A stretch of DNA of 64,000 nt from a virus: positions 1 to 64,000 of the IMG/VR virus record IMGVR_UViG_3300032288_005778. The stretch is one strand, 5' to 3'. Shown here piece by piece: positions 15,602 through 23,684 of the stretch. Both the position numbers and the translations under genes were made by a program. Each line of letters opens with the position of its first letter. The first letter of the stretch is position 1. The notes below the pieces were generated by a model. The model was not told the DNA's origin. It made no database searches and saw only the letters and a program-made list of their open reading frames with translations.

Positions 15602-15716
15602 ACCAGAAGGAGGCGGCTATATAGAGTGGAAAGCAACCGCACCGTTAAGCATCTTTACAGCCAAGGCTAAAAAAGAAATTGAGCAAATATTAGGAGTCAC
15701 CAATGAACGTATTTAA
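15567..15716 (+). CDS. Small hypothetical protein (49 aa, GTG start)
   Basis: A 49-residue ORF (MDNAQVIILIRKPEGGGYIE) with a GTG start seven bases after AAGGAG. It overlaps the genes on both sides, as expected in a translationally coupled operon. Too short for family assignment; a single beta-rich domain is possible. Confidence 0.6.
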   Translation: MDNAQVIILIRKPEGGGYIEWKATAPLSIFTAKAKKEIEQILGVTNERI

Positions 15717-16248
15717 TATTATCAGAAATTACGTAACTCAAGATATTTCTGATGAAGAATTAGAGGCAAAAGCCACGGCGATCGCCAATGAAGTCGAGTT
15801 AGACTTAAACAGTATTTACGACTCTGAATCTAAGACTTTTGATGAACCTAACGTCAAGTTTATTGCTGAAGAAATTGACAAGCGATCCGGATCAATAGCA
15901 TTAATTCCTGGTGGTAGTTCAATTGATTTAGTTACTCAAAAACCAGGAAAGAAAGCCCAAAATACTAAGAATAAAAACACTGGGCATAACCCTATTGGGG
16001 ATTTAAAACCAGTTATCATGCAACTAAATCAAGCAATATCTTTACGGGCAACAACCATGAAAGATATTGTTGCTAAAAAGGTTGAAGAAAAGGAGGATTC
16101 AATTGTAGATGATTTAGTTGGGATAACTAACGGCATGGAATCAAATATTGTAGAAAAGTTTACCACAGAACTCAAGAAGAGGTCGGAAGAAAACAAAAAC
16201 TTTCTCCAAGAATTTGAGTCAGCATTTGACGAGGTATGGGGTAATTAG
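15703..16248 (+). CDS. Hypothetical helical protein
   Basis: A 181-residue acidic, mostly helical protein with a flexible Gly/Lys/Asn linker near the middle. No catalytic motif seen. It overlaps both neighbours. Its place before a run of membrane proteins and an ATPase suggests a soluble component of the same apparatus. Confidence 0.6.
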   Translation: MNVFNIIRNYVTQDISDEELEAKATAIANEVELDLNSIYDSESKTFDEPNVKFIAEEIDKRSGSIALIPGGSSIDLVTQKPGKKAQNTKNKNTGHNPIGDLKPVIMQLNQAISLRATTMKDIVAKKVEEKEDSIVDDLVGITNGMESNIVEKFTTELKKRSEENKNFLQEFESAFDEVWGN

Positions 16249-16417
16249 TGGGATTATTAGCCCTTCCTATTGGCTGGTAGCAGCCATATTTGCTCAATTG
16301 TTCATAGCATCAGGAATAGTAATTTATGCAGTTTCCCAGCCATCTAGGGATAGAGGAGGATATCGAATATCAACCCCAGAAGAACCCACTAGAACTTACC
16401 GTGAAACCCAGTGGTGA
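16214..16417 (+). CDS. Small single-pass membrane protein
   Basis: A frame of up to 67 residues with one hydrophobic helix (YWLVAAIFAQLFIASGIVIY) and a polar tail. It overlaps the genes before and after in other frames. Only TTG starts are available upstream of the helix, so the N-terminus is uncertain. Confidence 0.45.
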   Translation: MSQHLTRYGVISGIISPSYWLVAAIFAQLFIASGIVIYAVSQPSRDRGGYRISTPEEPTRTYRETQW

Positions 16418-16679
16418 GTTTGCAGTCAAGGGTTCTGTTCCCGAAGATATCCTTGATAGGATCATCACCTCATCCGACTACCACAAAGATCAACAGTATC
16501 GCATTGAACAACAGATTCAGCGTGACGCAACCATAACTAATATCTTCACTGTTAGTTTTTTGGGATTGACCTTTTTTGTATTAATTCTTTGCGCATATTT
16601 AAGTATCAACAAATCAACCAACCAGGAGCATCAAAATGTTGGACAACGTATTCAAGGGACTTGCACCCAGCGGCAATAA
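16326..16679 (+). CDS. C-terminally anchored membrane protein
   Basis: A 117-residue protein with a soluble N-terminal part and one strongly hydrophobic helix near residues 76-100 (IFTVSFLGLTFFVLILCAYL), then a polar tail. It overlaps its neighbours by 92 and 44 nt. Function unknown; component of the membrane operon. Confidence 0.6.
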   Translation: MQFPSHLGIEEDIEYQPQKNPLELTVKPSGEFAVKGSVPEDILDRIITSSDYHKDQQYRIEQQIQRDATITNIFTVSFLGLTFFVLILCAYLSINKSTNQEHQNVGQRIQGTCTQRQ

Positions 16680-17076
16680 AACTGACTTAAAAGGAATTGG
16701 AACTAATGTCACAAAAATCGGGGACATGGGTAGCTCTTTAGCAAGAATTAAAGAGAGAATGATCCTTCCAGAATCAGTTTCCGCCCAACAAGTTTTAGAC
16801 GAAGCTAAACATATTGGAGAAATAGAAGCCCAATTAGAATTAGCAAGAGACATAGTTACCAGTAGAAGTCAGCAAATGGATCAGCTATTAAGACTTCATG
16901 AGTTGAATGTTCAACATACTCAAAAAGTAATGCAAGTTGATGAACGTTTAAGAGGGATTGAAGCTAGTCACGGCAAAGTTGTGTCCAAGTATCAACTAGG
17001 CGCAGCAGAAACTCAAGTTAACTTAAACGCCTACGAAACAGTCTATACGGTTCAAGCCACGGAGATATTTTCATGA
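16636..17076 (+). CDS. Coiled-coil hypothetical protein
   Basis: A 146-residue helical protein behind CCAGGAGCATCAAA. Residues 50-125 have the heptad pattern of a coiled coil (EIEAQLELARDIVTSRSQ). It overlaps the next membrane-protein gene by 4 nt (ATGA). Confidence 0.65.
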   Translation: MLDNVFKGLAPSGNKTDLKGIGTNVTKIGDMGSSLARIKERMILPESVSAQQVLDEAKHIGEIEAQLELARDIVTSRSQQMDQLLRLHELNVQHTQKVMQVDERLRGIEASHGKVVSKYQLGAAETQVNLNAYETVYTVQATEIFS

Positions 17077-17555
17077 TATTTAAGAGGAATAGTGAAGCCG
17101 ACGCTACTCTATTCCGATTCTTTAATAAAGTTGGTTGGGGTGTGCTTGTGTACAATGCTTACACCCTGTACCCACACTTTTATAACTTATTAAAGAGTGC
17201 GGAATATTGGCAAAGAATTTTTGCAAGTGCGGTAACAGTTGCCTTGATTTTGGGGATTGAATTATCTGTAACCACAGTTTTATTTGACCCCAAAATATTG
17301 GTTAAGATTTTGGAAAAACCTAGAGCAGATAAAGAGGTGAAGCAAATATTTGATGCAGTGTTTTTTGTTGGTATAACAGCTTTTTTGCTAATAGCAGCCT
17401 ACACTTTTTGGACTGATTATCAAATCAATTTAAAACAATTAGGCAATCCTTCCTTGATGTTTCTAAAAGTTCTGTGTGGGGTATTTGTTGTTGGTAGTGA
17501 ATTAGCTTTTGGCTGTGCAAATGTATTTTATTTAGCAAGCAGAGAGGAAGACTAA
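17073..17555 (+). CDS. Multi-pass membrane protein
   Basis: A 160-residue protein with about four hydrophobic helices (around residues 18-36, 47-67, 92-112 and 130-150). The loop between helices 2 and 3 is charged. It belongs to the membrane-ATPase operon. No family recognised. Confidence 0.65.
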   Translation: MIFKRNSEADATLFRFFNKVGWGVLVYNAYTLYPHFYNLLKSAEYWQRIFASAVTVALILGIELSVTTVLFDPKILVKILEKPRADKEVKQIFDAVFFVGITAFLLIAAYTFWTDYQINLKQLGNPSLMFLKVLCGVFVVGSELAFGCANVFYLASREED

Positions 17556-17556
17556 G

Positions 17557-17652
17557 ATGTTAATCCCAGACATTACAGGCGTGGTTACAATACTATTAAT
17601 CGCATTGTTCTTAGGCATGATTTTGTACTTACAATATGACATGAGAAGGTAA
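17557..17652 (+). CDS. 31-residue single-TM peptide
   Basis: A 31-residue ORF that is essentially one transmembrane helix (VVTILLIALFLGMILYLQY) with a short basic end (DMRR). It fits exactly between the stop of the upstream gene and the start of the next. Its size and topology resemble small coat-like or regulatory membrane peptides. Confidence 0.5.
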   Translation: MLIPDITGVVTILLIALFLGMILYLQYDMRR

Positions 17653-17655
17653 GTG

Positions 17656-17850
17656 ATGACAAAATATCAAGTTATTTTTCAAGGTGATTGGGAGACTCCC
17701 AGCCAAGAAGTATTGGAGCAACCCCTACCTTATGACGAAGCCATAAAAATGGCAGCATCACTACAAGCTGATATTTCTCTTGATGAGGATCTTTCAATCA
17801 AAGATATCTTTGAGTATCAAAGTTTTTTTTGTAGTGACTCCAATCTTTGA
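17656..17850 (+). CDS. Small acidic hypothetical protein
   Basis: A 64-residue soluble acidic protein (MTKYQVIFQGDWETPSQEVL). The ATG at 17656 follows AGAAGG; a GTG three bases earlier is possible. Middle gene of the membrane operon; function unknown. Confidence 0.55.
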   Translation: MTKYQVIFQGDWETPSQEVLEQPLPYDEAIKMAASLQADISLDEDLSIKDIFEYQSFFCSDSNL

Positions 17851-17860
17851 GGATTAACCA

Positions 17861-18148
17861 ATGGATAAAGAATTTTACGGGGGGTTACTGTTTTGTGGTT
17901 ACACAACCTTTCAGCTTTTGGGCTTTTTACTAAAAGCATTTCCCAGTACCACTGGAGGGGCGATCGCACTAATTGTTTTAGGATTATTACTAATAGTAAT
18001 TAGTGGGATTAATAACTGGCTGGGCTTGTATTACAAACATCACGGAATTGTCAACAAAACTCAAAACATAGTAGGTTTTGCACCTATTTACATATTAGGA
18101 AGTTTAGCTTTATTTGCAGTCATGGTAGGGATTTATGCAGCATCTTAA
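17861..18148 (+). CDS. Small multi-pass membrane protein
   Basis: A 95-residue protein with three predicted transmembrane helices (about residues 6-25, 32-52 and 70-92), starting behind GAGGATTAACC. Function unknown; immediately precedes the ATPase. Confidence 0.6.
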   Translation: MDKEFYGGLLFCGYTTFQLLGFLLKAFPSTTGGAIALIVLGLLLIVISGINNWLGLYYKHHGIVNKTQNIVGFAPIYILGSLALFAVMVGIYAAS

Positions 18149-18221
18149 CAAAACCTTAAAACGACTAAAACCTTACATAACATTAGCACCCAACTTATCA
18201 AAACCTTATGCAGATTCGTGA
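18135..18221 (+). CDS. Possible 28-residue linking ORF
   Basis: A short frame (MQHLNKTLKRLKPYITLAPN) that starts inside the previous gene and stops inside the ATPase gene. It would let ribosomes cross a 59-bp gap between them, so it may serve translational coupling rather than make a functional peptide. Confidence 0.3.
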   Translation: MQHLNKTLKRLKPYITLAPNLSKPYADS

Positions 18222-19758
18222 AACCCCTTTTACCAGGGATAGGGACAGCTTTCTCCCATTAATGATGACAGAACGATTATTGATGGGAACGCTGGCAATT
18301 ACAGCCATAGCAGGCACTTTTTCCCCTGTACTATTTTCCCATCAAAATAACTCGGTTAAGTTGGTTCAGCAAATATTTGGGCTATTCTCAGGTATTTGTT
18401 TTACTGGAGAATCTTGTCGCAGAAAGCAAAAAGAAAAATTCTACAACTCCATAGAACAGGCAAATTTAGCTATTGTCAACAATCAGCTTAAAGGGTCTTT
18501 TGCCTTTGAGCAGTGTCGAACTCAGATTGATTCTAATCGCGCATTAGCTTCTTATGTCAAGTTATTGCCAGAAATAGAGCGACCCCGGTGGACACAAGAA
18601 TTTGGGCTACATGGTTTAATTGAGTTGCCGCAGATACAGCAAGCAGTCCTTGAACAGCCTAAGCAGTTACCCGGTTCTCGTAGTATTCCTAACCCAGGGG
18701 TTGTCACCATTGATGAACAATCAGTGCAAGCAATTATCAATCCTAGCGTAAGACAACTACTGCAAGAATTAGCATCTCAGTATCCTGAATATGTGCGGAT
18801 AGACGATAAATGGATTGATGAATTATGCGAGAGTTCCGCTAGACAGAAGATGAGCGATCGCGCTAACCACCACTTTAGTTTTTGGGGTGAAACCCAGTCT
18901 GGTAAGTCAACATTAGCCGGTGTCATCATTAATGGAATCATTGCTTTATCTGGAAAACCATCTGTAGTGATTGGTTCAGATCCTAAGAATTTTTTAACAG
19001 CTTGGCTATGTAAATTTAGCCGTAAATTTGATGGTTTCAAAACCAGCTTAGATCAGTGGGTAACGTATGCCACGAGCGTTATAGACGCAAGACAGAACGA
19101 GTTCAAGAACAACCGCAGAGGTGAAGGACTTGGTGAAATATTCCTGGTTCAGGATGAAGTTAATGTTGTTTATGGTGAAGGGAAAGGACTAGTTGGACAA
19201 GTGCCGAAAGACACAGCAATGAACCTTTGCGCTATGTGGAATTATATTATTAATTTCACTGCAGCCATGAAAATTCACGGTATCTTCATGGGACAAAACC
19301 CATTAAGCACCTACACTGGTTTTAGTCGTCCTGCGCTTAAAAATATTTGCTTTTTGGCATTGGGAAAAGTGTCTAATTATGTACTTACTAAAATGCCAGA
19401 ATTGTTAAATGTCAAATCAGAAATATCTGATTTGTTTAGTCAAGTGTGTGAACTCTTAGACAAGGAACAGGTGAGATATGCCCTGGTAATTCCTACTCGC
19501 GGCAATCCTTTTGTAGCCTTAATTCCGGTATTTGATATTGATGCAATGGAACAGGTCAACGAACCCCAAGAAACCGCTCCTAAACAAGATGCAGTTAACT
19601 ATTACGAAATACTGATTGAGTGGATTAAAGAGTTAGAAAGATTCCCCACTAATGATGAACTAAAAGCAGCCTGGAAACAATTGACCGAGCAGGAATTAAA
19701 TGATAAAGGCGTTGAGTTACTAGCAGCCAAATTAAAAGAGGAATGGGAAGATGAGTAA
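18208..19758 (+). CDS. Membrane-anchored FtsK/HerA-like P-loop ATPase
   Basis: A 516-residue P-loop NTPase with an N-terminal hydrophobic region (about residues 24-66) that probably anchors it in the inner membrane. Walker A GETQSGKST is near residue 230 and the Walker B segment IFLVQDE near 312. The layout (TM anchor, then pumping ATPase) resembles FtsK/HerA, conjugative coupling proteins and filamentous-phage Zot assembly ATPases. With the preceding small membrane proteins it probably forms a DNA-moving or secretion apparatus. Which of these it is cannot be settled from the sequence alone. HIP1 site inside. Confidence 0.7.
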   Translation: MQIRETPFTRDRDSFLPLMMTERLLMGTLAITAIAGTFSPVLFSHQNNSVKLVQQIFGLFSGICFTGESCRRKQKEKFYNSIEQANLAIVNNQLKGSFAFEQCRTQIDSNRALASYVKLLPEIERPRWTQEFGLHGLIELPQIQQAVLEQPKQLPGSRSIPNPGVVTIDEQSVQAIINPSVRQLLQELASQYPEYVRIDDKWIDELCESSARQKMSDRANHHFSFWGETQSGKSTLAGVIINGIIALSGKPSVVIGSDPKNFLTAWLCKFSRKFDGFKTSLDQWVTYATSVIDARQNEFKNNRRGEGLGEIFLVQDEVNVVYGEGKGLVGQVPKDTAMNLCAMWNYIINFTAAMKIHGIFMGQNPLSTYTGFSRPALKNICFLALGKVSNYVLTKMPELLNVKSEISDLFSQVCELLDKEQVRYALVIPTRGNPFVALIPVFDIDAMEQVNEPQETAPKQDAVNYYEILIEWIKELERFPTNDELKAAWKQLTEQELNDKGVELLAAKLKEEWEDE

Positions 19759-19954
19759 GAAGCTAGAAGGTTTTGTCTTAGGGTCGGAACAGGGATTAAT
19801 CCATAAAGATACTGGACTTTATGACATTATTTTCACCGCTAAAATAAAGGAAGCAAGACTGTTTAATTCAAGGCACGAAGTTGATACTTTCAAAGCATTA
19901 AGAGGATTAGATTTGATGTCATTAACCTGTTATCAAATTCGTCAACAAACATAA
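19751..19954 (+). CDS. Small hypothetical protein
   Basis: A 67-residue protein (MSKKLEGFVLGSEQGLIHKD) overlapping the end of the ATPase gene by 8 nt and closing the operon, which ends at the terminator at 19971. Function unknown. Confidence 0.6.
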   Translation: MSKKLEGFVLGSEQGLIHKDTGLYDIIFTAKIKEARLFNSRHEVDTFKALRGLDLMSLTCYQIRQQT

Positions 19955-19970
19955 TGAATACTTTGTTAGC

Positions 19971-20005
19971 AAAAGAGTATATAATTACTCATATACTCTT
20001 TTTAA
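19971..20005 (+). terminator. Intrinsic terminator
   Basis: AAAGAGTATAT pairs with ATATACTCTTT around an eight-base loop, followed by Ts. It ends the 15311-19954 operon. Confidence 0.75.
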
Positions 20006-20113
20006 ACATTAAGAATTATCGTTATTTATGTTTGATTGCTTACGCTAATATATTATCGTATAATAACAGAAGTTCACTAATTTATTTTTTAATGTTGGTT
20101 TAAAGCAAAGATT

Positions 20114-20911
20114 ATGTTTAGTCCGCAGCAAGTATTAGACTACATAAAAATGCGTGGTGGCGATGTTGAACTAAGAGATTTAAGCCACTTTGGTAATAGC
20201 TTAATTAAAAGATTAGAAGCAGAAAGATATATCGAAATAACTGGTAGAGTAGGGCAACTCAAAGCATCTTTAATTTGCAGTAATTTTGACAGTAAACAAC
20301 AGAAAAATATTGAACCTACCAGAATCATTGTTCAACCCCAAAAGCGCACTGGGAAGACAAATCTAAAAGAACCTAAAACACCACGCAAGCAACTTAAACC
20401 CAAAAAAGAAAAGACCCCAGGGAGAAAAATTAAGTGTAAGTTTTTAAGAGAATCAATGCTAAATGAGATTAAAAAATCTGATAAGCCCATGTCTACAGAG
20501 GACATAAGAACAGCACTGACTTTAAGTATAAGCGTAAAAAGGGTTTACTACCATTTAAAAAGTCTTGAAAAACAGAATTTAATCACCTCATTTGACTGGC
20601 ATACCATCTTTTGGGTAAGTACAGAAAAAAAGGATTTACTTAATAAAGTTCCCATAAATTACGTAGCAAGAGACAAAAACAAATCTCTTGTTTTAAATGT
20701 TTTAAAAAACACAGATAAGGCATTGTCTGTGAAGGATGTTATTGCATTGTTATCCCCTAAATTGTCTGCAAATACAGTCAGAAAAATATTGTCAATGTTT
20801 ATTCAGGATGGTATTACTCAAAGCAATTCTGTTTTTAGCAACAAAAGAATTTATTATGCTTGTACTGATAATCCAAAAGCAATAACAAATCTGCAAAGAT
20901 TAAAAAAATAA
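20114..20911 (+). CDS. Multi-winged-helix DNA-binding protein
   Basis: A 265-residue basic protein with three predicted winged-helix units: residues 1-55, about 115-175 (LRESMLNEIKKSDKPMSTED, KRVYYHLKSLEKQNLI) and about 185-250 (SLVLNVLKNTDKALSVKD, ANTVRKILSMFIQDGI), separated by a Lys/Pro/Thr-rich linker. Probably a transcription factor or replication accessory protein of the element. Confidence 0.6.
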   Translation: MFSPQQVLDYIKMRGGDVELRDLSHFGNSLIKRLEAERYIEITGRVGQLKASLICSNFDSKQQKNIEPTRIIVQPQKRTGKTNLKEPKTPRKQLKPKKEKTPGRKIKCKFLRESMLNEIKKSDKPMSTEDIRTALTLSISVKRVYYHLKSLEKQNLITSFDWHTIFWVSTEKKDLLNKVPINYVARDKNKSLVLNVLKNTDKALSVKDVIALLSPKLSANTVRKILSMFIQDGITQSNSVFSNKRIYYACTDNPKAITNLQRLKK

Positions 20912-21029
20912 AGCTTTTTGCTCTAAATTAAGTTAAACTAAAAATAGTTTTTGAACCTACTCCCATGTCAAATCAACACTCACCTGAGTATTTTTCCCAT
21001 CAAAAAGATGAATTATGTAATGGGGAACT

Positions 21030-21371
21030 ATGAAAAATACTCGGTCAAAAATAGACTACAGTAAGCGATACGGAAACCCTAAAAAGTATCGCCAACAATG
21101 CGCGATCGCTCACAAATCAACCCACGGGTTATGCTGTTATTGTATTACCAGCAAATCAGATGAATTACATCATGCCTACTACGGCAAGGATGTCATAGGA
21201 AAATCAGTATTTCCTGTATGCTTACGTTGTCATCAAACCATCTGTCATGACCCCAAGAATTGGATTATAGACCACAAAGATCAATTGTGGAAAAATAGAA
21301 ACACCACTAAATTTTTAGAAAGACTGAAATTAGGCTACAGGCTATTATATGAAGGCATAAACCTGATATAA
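21030..21371 (+). CDS. HNH-like zinc-binding protein (paralogue)
   Basis: A 113-residue protein with the same framework as the one at 4006: HGLCCYC, ELHHAYY, FPVCLRCHQTICH and PKNWI. It is probably a small HNH endonuclease. A 22-codon frame (20965-21033) overlaps its start in ATGA fashion and may be a leader peptide. HIP1 site within the gene. A terminator follows. Confidence 0.65.
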   Translation: MKNTRSKIDYSKRYGNPKKYRQQCAIAHKSTHGLCCYCITSKSDELHHAYYGKDVIGKSVFPVCLRCHQTICHDPKNWIIDHKDQLWKNRNTTKFLERLKLGYRLLYEGINLI

Positions 21372-21395
21372 TATCAATGTGTAATAAGACCCCAG

Positions 21396-21424
21396 GATGG
21401 GAGCGCAGTTTCCCATCTTTTTTT
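21396..21424 (+). terminator. Intrinsic terminator
   Basis: GATGGGA pairs with TCCCATC, followed by seven Ts. Ends the HNH gene transcript. Confidence 0.75.
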
Positions 21425-21493
21425 GTTGCACACATTAATAAAAATAAATGGTATAATAAAAAAGTCTTTTGGCTGTTACCCTGTTGCGTAATT

Positions 21494-21519
21494 ACTCGCG
21501 TTTCCTCCGCGAGTTTTTT
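21494..21519 (+). promoter_or_regulatory. Attenuator-like hairpin in leader
   Basis: ACTCGCG/CGCGAGT hairpin followed by TTTTTT lies between a GGTATAAT -10 and the start of the gene at 21545. As a terminator placed inside a leader it could attenuate transcription of that gene. Confidence 0.55.
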
Positions 21520-21544
21520 GTTTCTCATCTAGTAGAGGTAATTT

Positions 21545-22351
21545 ATGAAAAAAGATAATTTATTAATACAATTGATAGCCCTGTCGTTAATGTTACAAAC
21601 AGCAATACATTCTGATCACAGAATCGCTCAAAAAACAATTGCAGCAAACGAGTCATACCTAATCAAAACTCAAGCACCTGTTTCTCAAAAAACAGAAGCT
21701 GAGAAAAAAGAAGATCACCATGAACTTCATGATGCACTAAGATCCCTTGACATCATCAAAGCCCTAATAATTCTTTCTGGGTGTATTTTTACAGCCATTG
21801 TATCGATGATGAGTGAGGCTTTGGTCAAGCGAGTTATTGAGCAAATTAAAAATATTGTTACTGAAGTTGTTGGTAGTCAGCAGATGTTTAATAACATATC
21901 TTCCTTAGAAATTGCAGAGATAAACGCAATGATGGAAAGGATTAGGTATGACTTAAAAGCAGTCAGGATATCTTTGTTTAAATTCCATCTAGACAATCAT
22001 TCTATATTTTTAGAAGTAGCATCTAGTGGCAAACATTCAATGTCTAGTCGCCCGCCGATTTCTAGGCATTTTTTTGATAGTGCCATTAAACCTATGATTG
22101 ACAATAAAATTTCCTACTCTTACTGCGGTAGTGAAGGTGAAGTTTGTTCCACTTGGTTAAGCAGTAGAGACACAGGACGTTATGCTATATATTTATTTTA
22201 TTATAAAGAAAATTTTGCTGGATTTATATTAATTGAATGGAGTAAATCTTTCTTTGAAAATTGGTTTTTTAATGAAGACATGGGAAAATGCGAACCACAA
22301 TTAAAGATGCTATCTACTATGATCGGTGAAGCGATAAAGGACAAAAATTAA
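21545..22351 (+). CDS. Membrane protein with GAF-like soluble domain
   Basis: A 268-residue protein with an N-terminal hydrophobic stretch, a second TM helix near residues 68-92 (IKALIILSGCIFTAIVSMMS) and a C-terminal soluble domain of about 160 residues. That domain (RISLFKFHLD, YCGSEGEVCSTWLS, YAIYLFYYKENFAGFILIEW) looks GAF-like, and the protein at 35048 has the same TM-plus-domain plan. Function unknown; a holin-like or sensory role is possible. Confidence 0.55.
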   Translation: MKKDNLLIQLIALSLMLQTAIHSDHRIAQKTIAANESYLIKTQAPVSQKTEAEKKEDHHELHDALRSLDIIKALIILSGCIFTAIVSMMSEALVKRVIEQIKNIVTEVVGSQQMFNNISSLEIAEINAMMERIRYDLKAVRISLFKFHLDNHSIFLEVASSGKHSMSSRPPISRHFFDSAIKPMIDNKISYSYCGSEGEVCSTWLSSRDTGRYAIYLFYYKENFAGFILIEWSKSFFENWFFNEDMGKCEPQLKMLSTMIGEAIKDKN

Positions 22352-22419
22352 ACTGTTGTAAAACCCTGGCAATGCACAATGAATTAAAGAGTAAAGTGAG
22401 CAACTACCAGGGTAAATAT

Positions 22420-23556
22420 TTAATCTCTTATTTGCACAGGCATAGTTAAATATGTCATTTTTAATCCACTTAACGGAGTAAAAATAACTGGTTGCAACCG
22501 ATGATTTAAGTGAATTTGAATCTCTGCTGAGGATAACTCTTTAAGTCCTTCTAAGAGATATTTAACATTAAACCCAACTTCAATATCAGTACCAGAAACT
22601 TGGGCTGGTATTGACTCTACAGCACTACCCACATCTTGAGTTTCGCAAGACAAGATTACCAGTTGATCGCTTTGATCTAAAGACAGCTTGACAATATTAT
22701 TTTTCTGACTAGCTAACACAGAAATCCGTTCTAAGGTGCTAATAAATTGTTTTCTGTCTATTGTTACTTCCCGCTCAAATTGCCTGGGAATTAATTGATT
22801 ATAAGCAGGGTAATAGCCTTCTAATGTGCGGCTAGTTAATCTTTGGCTTCCCCGCACAAATACTACTTGCGCCGGATCTATGTAAATCTCAACCCGCTCA
22901 GATGCAGAACCCTGGCTTAACATTTTTTGCAGTTCTCGCAACGCTTTAGCGGGAACTGTCACCTCTGATTCTTGGCTTTCATTTGACTCACGACTGGTTT
23001 CCACTACCGCTAATCTGTGTCCATCGGTAGAGGCAAATTCTATACCATCTTGTCTCAAGAAAAAATGCACACCGGTGAGAACCTGTTTGGTTTCATCAGA
23101 ACTAGTAGCAAATAAAGTACGTTGCAATCCATCGCTAAGTACCGAAGCAGAAACTTCAATTGGTTCTACCTCGTGAACTGTTGGCAACTCAGGAAACTCA
23201 TCGGCACTCATAGCACGGACTTGATAGCGACCGCTTTTAGGCTTTAAGGTGACGGTAATGCCACCGCCTTCTTCATCAGTGCTACTGATTGTAATGTCAC
23301 CCTGGGGTAACTTAGAAACAATATCTAAAAGTAGTTTAGAGGGTATGGTAATTTCACCACCCTCTGACACCTGAGCATCAAAAGCAGTACAAATACCTAA
23401 GCTTAAATCAAAGGAAGTTAATTCCACTTGATCAGTGTCGCTATTAGCCTTTAATAAAATATTAGCAAGTACCGGATGAGTTGGGCGTGAAGGAACAGCG
23501 CGACTAGCCAAAGAAAGATTGGCGTTAAGTTCAGATTGAGAGCAAATTAATTTCAT
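22420..23556 (-). CDS. dnaN: DNA polymerase III beta clamp
   Basis: Sliding clamp that holds the replicative polymerase on DNA. It is full length (378 residues) with three clamp domains. Recognisable landmarks are KLICSQSELNANLSLASRAV at the start, FASTDGHRLAVVE in the middle, LEGYYPAYNQLIPR, and the C-terminal TMPVQIRD in place of the usual MPMR. Closely follows the cyanobacterial chromosomal clamp in layout. A phage-encoded clamp implies that it recruits or replaces the host clamp. Confidence 0.93.
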   Translation of the reverse strand: MKLICSQSELNANLSLASRAVPSRPTHPVLANILLKANSDTDQVELTSFDLSLGICTAFDAQVSEGGEITIPSKLLLDIVSKLPQGDITISSTDEEGGGITVTLKPKSGRYQVRAMSADEFPELPTVHEVEPIEVSASVLSDGLQRTLFATSSDETKQVLTGVHFFLRQDGIEFASTDGHRLAVVETSRESNESQESEVTVPAKALRELQKMLSQGSASERVEIYIDPAQVVFVRGSQRLTSRTLEGYYPAYNQLIPRQFEREVTIDRKQFISTLERISVLASQKNNIVKLSLDQSDQLVILSCETQDVGSAVESIPAQVSGTDIEVGFNVKYLLEGLKELSSAEIQIHLNHRLQPVIFTPLSGLKMTYLTMPVQIRD

Positions 23557-23684
23557 AATCCGTGGGAATGTTACTCGTATTAATATTATATTTAATAATA
23601 ATATTAATTGATTAGTTTGTCAACAATGCTCTTGTTTTGTGGTATTATTTTTATAGAAATTAATAACTAAAATTAGTAAAAACT

